DNA of 64,000 nt from Melitaea cinxia (Eukaryota; Arthropoda; Insecta; Lepidoptera; Nymphalidae), in NCBI RefSeq assembly GCF_905220565.1, contig NC_059406.1:7512001-7576000 (forward strand). The letters run 5' to 3'. Every line of letters starts with the position of its first letter. Positions within the stretch are counted from its first letter, which is position 1. Below are positions 57,116-64,000 of the stretch, in pieces. The position numbers and the translations under genes were made by a program. Under the pieces are notes generated by a model, which worked only from the letters and a program-made list of their open reading frames with translations, searched no databases and was not told where the DNA came from.

Positions 57116-60100
57116 TTCAATGTACAGACAGCAATTCTTTACATTTTTATTATATGTATTGAAAATCATTATATGTAGATTTTTACTAAACGATATTTAT
57201 TTTATTACGAAGTATAATCCTTTCATACATTGAACGCATAGACCGAAACTAAAGCATATTGAAATTTTTCTCACATATTGGTATTATTCAGGATCAAATT
57301 GGACAAAAAAAAATGCTCCAGCCTATAAAATATATCTTGCAGTATAGAATTGTTTAGGATCATTTAATACAAACCGTCCCGTATCTAAACTTATACTAAT
57401 TTGAATAAAAAAATATTTTCCATTTGTCACAATCCATTTAGTGTTTAGAAATTAAATTCAAATACTTTAATTTTAAGTCGTAGAAATATTATGGACCACT
57501 TTAGTTTGTTAGTTTTTATATTTTAACTATCTGTTGTATAAGATTATTAATATTTTATGGACTATTGTTTTATTATAGATACTACACCTCTAATTTTGAT
57601 TGAACAACAGTGTTTAAAAACTTTTTTTTTTCTGTAGTTTATTTCAATAAAGTCTCTTTTAAGTTCACAGGGAATCGACCCTCGAGTCGTTTAGCAAACA
57701 AAATGCCCTGATTGCAAATTAAACAAACAATGGTGCAAACGAACGGAAACGGAAGTAACGCCGGACACGGTCGTCTATCTGGTGTCGTTTAACGACTTTA
57801 TAATGCTACAGCACTGAAACCTTATTGAATATGTGAGATCGTTATGAAGATAATAATAAGTTATGTGGATGAAGAGAGTAATTGAGCTTATGAGTAAATA
57901 AAACATTTTTTTTACACCAAGTTTGTGACTACATCTCTGCTGTTTACTCTGACTGCTTATATCTATAAGACCGTCATCTTAATCCATGGCATATCTTATC
58001 TATATATATATATACATATATATATGTACGTGAAGTAAAAACTTTGTACCCCTTTTTAAAATTGCGCGGACGGAGGAGTATGAAGTTTCGTAAACCTTTC
58101 AGTATATATAATATTCATAAAAATATATTAAATCAATAAAAAAAACATTACACACACTACCATGTATGTATTTGACACACTCAACTTATTAGACCGATTT
58201 CTTGTATGTTAAAAATGGTATGTGGTACCTACATATGGTATATTTGATGCATATTGTTCTTATCAACCTGTACATATTTTATTTTTATTTAAGTTGTAAA
58301 ACAAATGAATTACAAAAGCTTTTATATTTAAAGGATATTAAAAATCCCAGGCAGGTCTTAGAAGACAGCTTATAATAAGTTACCTATAAGTGCCAGCTAC
58401 ACTACATCATATATCTTTATGATTAGAGCGTAAAATATTTGTTTTAACAAGCACGGAGCATTTACAGATTATTTTTACTCATAAGTAGAAATCTACACAT
58501 GATATGAATTCAATTGAGAAGTAGCATAATAATATATAAATAAAAGTTCTAGTGATATGACAATATAAAATGACATTGATGTAGAAAAAATGTAAAAAAA
58601 AAAATATTTGAAAACTTTTCCCATTTGACAGGGAGTTTGTTTAAGGACATCAGGCGTTTTGTTTAAGGGCAACGTTGAGTGAGTCGAACACAAACGAATT
58701 TCGATTTTAAGTTGAATGAACTTAAGAACTGCTATACTTCCTAGGATTCATTGCTCCGATCGGTGCAGATAAATCATGAGATGCATCTTAACATTCACTT
58801 CCCAAGAACATTGCCACCAGAGTTTGGAAAGAGCAATCACTCAGTGCGTAATCTCTTAGGATTTTCTCGCTCTGAACTGTCGTCACGGCAGCCACCCCAG
58901 AGATAGAGTGTTCTGCCCTTTTTGTTTTTAAAAGGCTGCATCTTACAGATAAGGTGCAAAACTCCCCTATACTCAAAAGATCCGTCATTTAAATTTCAAT
59001 GTGCATTATAATTCGACGCTTACATTTCACTAAATCACATCGCAAACTCCAACATATGGTTGAGAAAATGTTTTACTTTGAAGCGAGAGGTGCACTTGGT
59101 CCCTACCGTTAGAAAAATACAAAGAAAATTATAATTTCACCGTTTGTCAAACGACAGTCAAAGCTACAATATCCCTACAATCTGAAGAGCGCCGAAGGAC
59201 GTCGCTACCCCAGCCGCCATGTTACCATTTTATTTTTGACACTTCACTTTAATCACTGTGTGAAAACATAACAGTCGCGTTCTCATTTGGAAAAGAGCAA
59301 TGTTTTCCCGCCAAAGCAAAAGGTGCGTTTAAAATATACGATGCTTTTGTGAAAATGAACAAGAAATATTGTTTTCCTTGAGTTGACGACTCAGGACACA
59401 AAAAGTTGGCTTTCCCCCTTTACCCGAAACTTCAAACGCAAAATTCAATTGCGACGCGACAACTAACAATATTTGATGTAAGTTGGTCATAATTTAAATC
59501 TCGGCTGAGTATAGGAGATTTATGCTCCATTTTCCGGCATCGGGGATTCGAAATTAAAATGGCCAGACGCGATTATTATCAGATTCGAATGGTAATCGGT
59601 GATGATTGAATCGCGTATGAACGAAATGAATAGGTCGGTCTGAGCTTTTGTTTGATACGCTGTAATTCGACCGTGTATTGAATAGGTAATTGATGTTTTA
59701 CGGTTTCCCCGCATGAGGGTGCTGATTGGCTTTAACAATGTGCATATTATTTTACACTCAATTATTTAAAGCAACACATCGAAAAGGAGGTACACAACCA
59801 CAAATATTTATAAAATTAATAAAAAGTCGAAAATATATTGAAAATTAGTGAAATGAAACCGGAAACGGATTGGATATGTAACGAAGGATAAACATCTCAA
59901 AACTTTTGTATAAATAATAACTGGGAAACATCGTTATAGGAATCTTACGAGGTAACTTAACAAGATAAATAACCATTAGCTAATCCAAGGGCAGGACCGC
60001 AAGTAATTCAGCCGAGCAATATTGCTTATAGTCCAACCGCTTTAATGAAATAAAATTTGCATATTATCAAGATTTATGGGCGCCGAACGGTTGGCATCGG

Positions 60101-62956
60101 AAAACAATGATGCTTGGGATAATTATTCGAGATGGGGGCTGAGTTTAGCTGTAAGCTGTTGCACTTGTTTGTATACGCCAATTAGGAACACTCCTTACAT
60201 TCTTCCAAACACATAATATTTAGTATTAATTAAGTTTTTTTTAAGTTTTCTAAAGATATTATTAACGATGTATTTTTTAATTTCAAGGGCTTAAAAGCAG
60301 TTGTATGTAAACTACACACAGTACAGTGTAACTGAAAATAGTACTATACTTTTGTTCAAAGTCAGGTTTAATACGATACTAAAAAAGGATTAAGTCTAAT
60401 AAAAGATTTAAATTGGAAGTCTGCTCTCTAGGATTCTGTTTAAACTTGACTTTTACTAATGAACCAATTTAAGACTCAGAAAACGAAAACCATGGCGACT
60501 TTAAATCCTCAGAAGGAAGCTAAACAAAAACAAATAAGGGAATCCTCCAGGCCCTTCATCAGTTGTTATTTGATTTGCATCTTAGAATTTTGGACCATCT
60601 TAATCTTTAGGGTGATTCAAGATGGAATAATAAAGGGATTTAATATCAGACGATTTGATAATGTATGGTGTAAGTAATATCATGAACTGTAACAAATCAT
60701 GCAGTCTTTTAAAGATGAAAGGATTCAGTATTTATTGATAATATAAATTCATTACGATTATATAATAAATTAATAAGTACATTTAGAAATATAATTTTTC
60801 TTATACTAGTGGGAAATTTAATTTAGCCTACCGCGTCCATTACTAATAATAGAGTTCACAAATAGACCACAAACTATCCCTACCCTGGTTCCTTATAGTC
60901 TGTCTATCCAGTCACCGTTGTCCTACACTACGCATGCCAACTTGACGTTTTGATTCTGTGCGTAATTTAGCTAAATTTAGTATTCTGACGAATAAATTAA
61001 TTGTTTATTCTATCGACTAAAAAATAATTTATTCGCCTGACAGATATGCCAGGGACTCCCAAGAATGGACTGTTTTATTTGTTCTCGTGTAACATTGTAT
61101 TTATTGACTACTGTAAATTTCATATTTCGACACAATGCAAAAAGCACTACTATAAAAATAAGTATAGATGTAAGAGATCTGAGTTTTAGAAGACTATTGA
61201 GAATTCTGTATGTATTCAAACCATTTCTTATGGTCTTACGATTGGCTGTACTCGTAAGTTAAGTGCTCTTGTTTTTCCATAATTTTTTATGCAATGTTTA
61301 TTAATACGTATCTTAAAAACTACCACGTTTTAAAATACATATATAAAAATTGTAACTCCAATTTTGTATACCAATTTAGACCTAAAATTGGGATTTCACT
61401 TATTAAGTCTCGGGAGATATAGCTTTAAAACCAAAAAAAAAAATTATACTTAGTAAAACAGTTTAAATTATAAAAAGGTTAACATTCCGCTCATCTCCAT
61501 GTTAATTCCTCAGAGGGCTACATCTCGTTAACCTAAGTGGTCTAAAGTAGGGAACAAAACCTAATCACATTAAGCAAACGTGCTTGTCTTGATTTTTTAA
61601 AACTTTAATTTATAACAGTCTGTTGAATTTTAAATTTTTACAAATTCCTTTTTAAACGTGTTATTAAAAATTGTACCTATTCGTTTAATTAAGGAAAAAA
61701 TTATTTTGTTTTCTTTTTGTCTGTTTTTCTGTACTATTGGAGTCGATTACACCTAAATAATTTAAAAAGAACACAGTTTGAACTAATATTGTTTGTATTG
61801 CGAAAGTAACTAAATGGTGCTTAGATATTTCCTTTTTTAAGCAATTGTCAAAATGTATCACTGTATGCTTTCCTAATAAAAAAATAAATAACATTGTACG
61901 AGTATAGAAAGAATCGATGGGCGTTTTTCATTTTATCACTTTGATTGCGACGACACACGGTATACATATGTATTAAATCCGTTAGATATCATAATAGATC
62001 CCTTTTTCTGCATGATAATATGTTTATATTCCACTTTCTGATATTTTCATCGATTTGGAAATCGACATCGGCAAAACTGTGTGACAAAGCTAGTATTAAA
62101 TAATTATAGCACAACAATGAAACACGATTACGTTTATTAACAAATATTTATTGTGCTATTTTTATAAATACTTTCTAAATTTGTCGAGAATTTTCGATTG
62201 GCTATAAAATACCATTATTACTACAAAAGCTACTGGTATTGAGCGTCAAAAGATCGTATTCAATTGTTCGTAAAATCGCAAATTATGATTCGAACCGCTG
62301 TCCGAAGCAGAACCTGCGGATTTACGACTTCGCCACACGCCGACGTCGCGTCGGTCGGCCTATGAATATGAATGTTGTGTTAGGTTTTAGTGTTGATGTT
62401 TAACATCACTTGCACTAACACTACACTACACTAACTGCTGTGTTACACGAAGCAAGAGTTTTGATACTGGATTTGATAATGAAGAATATTACATACATTA
62501 CAGCTTAAGTTAATAGTTTTTATCAATATTGATTCGCAAGTTACGATAAACATCAATAGCTACTCGTATAAATATAAATATGGTCGATAAACAGGTAAGG
62601 CTAATTTAAATAGACGTATAAAGAAAATAACCTAAACTGACCTATATCTGTAAATTTTTCCAATGGGAATACTGTATCGGTCCAAATTTGCAATATATTT
62701 TTCATTAGGTTTTGCGCCAGCCCTCCGTAACATCAAGTTTTCACCAAATTTTCACCAAGAGAGACCGCGCTCCTTGCAAAATTTCTAGGCCAATTCTCAT
62801 TGCTGCGATTCGAATATTTTACCTTTGTGACTGCTGGAAGCCATGCACTTCTTGAATTCTAGGCATCACCGAATAATCTCCACTGTCTTTTCTCCACTCC
62901 ATATGTAAAAAGGCAAAGTAATTTGTGTCTAGTTGACAGAGCTAAATGCTATAGAA
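57116..62956. other. no gene recognised; longest repeat-poor stretch of the window
   Basis: Short frames (58493-58693, 58788-58988, 59520-59738, 60459-60677, 61010-61262 on both strands, 61685-61894) show no domain I recognise. 57660-57800, 58790-58960, 59100-59720, 59980-60180 and 62280-62370 are less AT-rich than the rest and are the best places to look for host regulatory or transcribed sequence. An octamer ATTTGCAT lies near 60056. Confidence 0.45.
62040..62093 (+). repeat. possible Helitron-like 3' end
   Basis: CGATTTGGAAATCG forms a small hairpin, followed by GTGTGACAAAGCTAG before T. No second copy is in the window, so this is tentative. Confidence 0.35.
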
Positions 62957-62969
62957 TAAGTATTGAATT

Positions 62970-63080
62970 ATTGAGTAGCTAAATTGGCTAGAGCGCCGAC
63001 ACGGTCAGTCGGAGACGCGGGTTCGAACCCCGCTGGAGCGGTCAATTTTTGATATGATATTCAAAAATATTCAAAAATGT
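62970..63080 (+). mobile_element. short tRNA-like SINE (family C), forward copy
   Basis: TAAGTATTGAATT flanks it at 62957-62969 and 63081-63093 (13-bp TSD). The A-box-like TTGGCTAGAGCGCC, a CCGAC/GTCGG anticodon-like stem with a 7-base loop, and the B-box GGGTTCGAACCCC are well preserved, then GATATGATATTCAAAAAT. The acceptor ends do not pair, so it is not a tRNA gene. Confidence 0.8.
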
Positions 63081-63093
63081 TAAGTATTGAATT

Positions 63094-63791
63094 GTCCATG
63101 CACTTGATAGGTAAGGGCGATGACCTCTAAACCTATGGTGTTGTAGTCACATATTCATAGTCATCATTCCTTCTGCAATTGGTCTCAAAGTCTCGCTTGT
63201 TTAGTCGAAAAACAAGTTAAAAACGTCCTTGATAATTAATTAAGTAAAGAAAAACCAAACATTTAACAACAATTAAAAAGATGCGTGTTAAATATTAGTT
63301 TATTTGATTATCAATAATACAAGCATTATGTAAATATAATAACATATTATGTAAAGTGATACAATAATAACAATTATCTTGTCGATTTATAGCTAAACAT
63401 TTGTCACTATAATTGCTACAGTATAACAATTTGTGAAACTATTGCTAAAATTAACATTATAACGCGAAGGAACGCATTTCACACATAACAGTGTCGACAA
63501 ATTCTTGAAATTCAAAAAGCATTTTAAGTTGAAACTCACACAAACGCTTAATTGGACGATTACAGTATTGTTCCATCGGGACCCTTCTAAATCACGAACA
63601 TAACTCATATAGCCCCTTTAAGCAAGATCTTCCTTTCATTGAGAATTTAATTTCATTTTCACCCCTCTATCTAAGTCTTTAAGAAAAGAATGACCGAATG
63701 ACTTGGTATTAAGGGACACAGACAGTATTGTAAAAAAGTTAACTGGTCGAACAATATTCTATGGACTGTATTATTACATACTCTGTTTATA
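63094..63791. other. no gene recognised
   Basis: AT-rich; the frame at 63393-63608 has no motif. Confidence 0.4.
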
Positions 63792-64000
63792 TCTTCTATA
63801 ATATAAAAATGAGTCGTTGAATGTGTTGCTAAGCGCAAAACTCGAGAACGGTTGGACCGATTTCGCTAATTCTTTTTTTAAAATATTCCTTAAAGTACGA
63901 GGATGGTTCTTACGGAGAGAAAAATTCAAAAAAAAATTTAAATTTCCTGAAAAAGTCTAAAAACAACACTTTTCTATACTCCCATACAAAAGATTTGTGA
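63792..64000 (+). mobile_element. Helitron-like element (H4-related), cut by the window edge
   Basis: TCTTCTATAATATAAAAATG, then GTTGCTAAGCGCAAAACTCG, GAACGGTTGGACCGATTTCG. The 5' region parallels 47249-47330; the 3' end lies beyond the window. Confidence 0.65.

Noticed and set aside
58788..58988. 66-codon minus frame in a less AT-rich patch
   Set aside because: No motif or family resemblance visible; a homology search would be needed to claim an exon or repeat.
60459..60677. 72-codon plus frame beginning with a basic, polar stretch
   Set aside because: The start resembles a coding region only in composition; the rest is hydrophobic without a known pattern.
62976..63046. tRNA gene, because A-box, anticodon-like stem and B-box are well kept
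   Set aside because: The acceptor stem does not pair, and the sequence lies inside a 13-bp TSD with family members elsewhere, so it is a SINE head.

Overview
The window looks like non-coding nuclear DNA from an insect, most likely a moth or butterfly (Lepidoptera). It is AT-rich, has no recognisable host exon or functional RNA gene, and is packed with repeats. The assignment rests on the repeat set: an RTE-clade LINE of the kind widespread in Lepidoptera, tRNA-derived SINEs, short Helitron-like elements beginning 'TCTATATATAAA' and ending 'CAGCTAGT', and a Mos1-type mariner. The species and the neighbouring host gene cannot be told from the sequence.

Layout. 1-10 kb: a SINE cut by the window edge, a decayed reverse transcriptase (RT) scrap, a Helitron-like element, a tRNA SINE joined through a perfect 18-bp hairpin to a 5'-truncated LINE (4.05-6.85 kb, 766-residue open frame), CA/TA microsatellites, and a copy of a TIR-bearing repeat into which RTE tails have inserted. 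10-22 kb: mostly unassigned AT-rich sequence with scattered SINEs and Helitron-like elements, one Helitron sitting inside a SINE. 22.5-25.7 kb: a dense nest of SINE fragments, two Helitron-like elements, an internally deleted RTE derivative and a head-to-head SINE pair. 30-33 kb: more repeat ends, an RTE tail and degenerate tandem repeats. 33.2-36.5 kb: a full-length RTE retrotransposon with an intact 986-residue endonuclease/RT frame and a 9-bp target-site duplication (TSD). 37.6-39.3 kb: a second 5'-truncated copy of the first LINE family, whose 3'UTR carries a large TACA microsatellite. 39.9-47.5 kb: further TIR-repeat copies, RTE derivatives, SINEs and Helitron-like elements. 48.1-49.4 kb: a complete mariner with an intact DD34D transposase. 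51.1-52.9 kb: the longest TIR repeat, with about seven ~170-bp internal units. 53-64 kb: mostly unassigned sequence plus two short tRNA-like SINEs, one palindromic.

How the parts relate. The autonomous machinery is the RTE (endonuclease plus RT), the mariner (transposase), and formerly the second LINE family. Around them sit probable dependants. One SINE family ends in a sequence matching the RTE 3' end. A short derivative, present three times, fuses the RTE 5' leader directly to the RTE 3' end. Numerous solo 3' tails of the second LINE family keep a stem-loop with compensatory base changes. The Helitron-like and TIR-repeat families have no coding partner here. All coordinates and alignments were judged by eye; repeat boundaries are usually good to within a few tens of bases unless a TSD or terminal motif fixes them.
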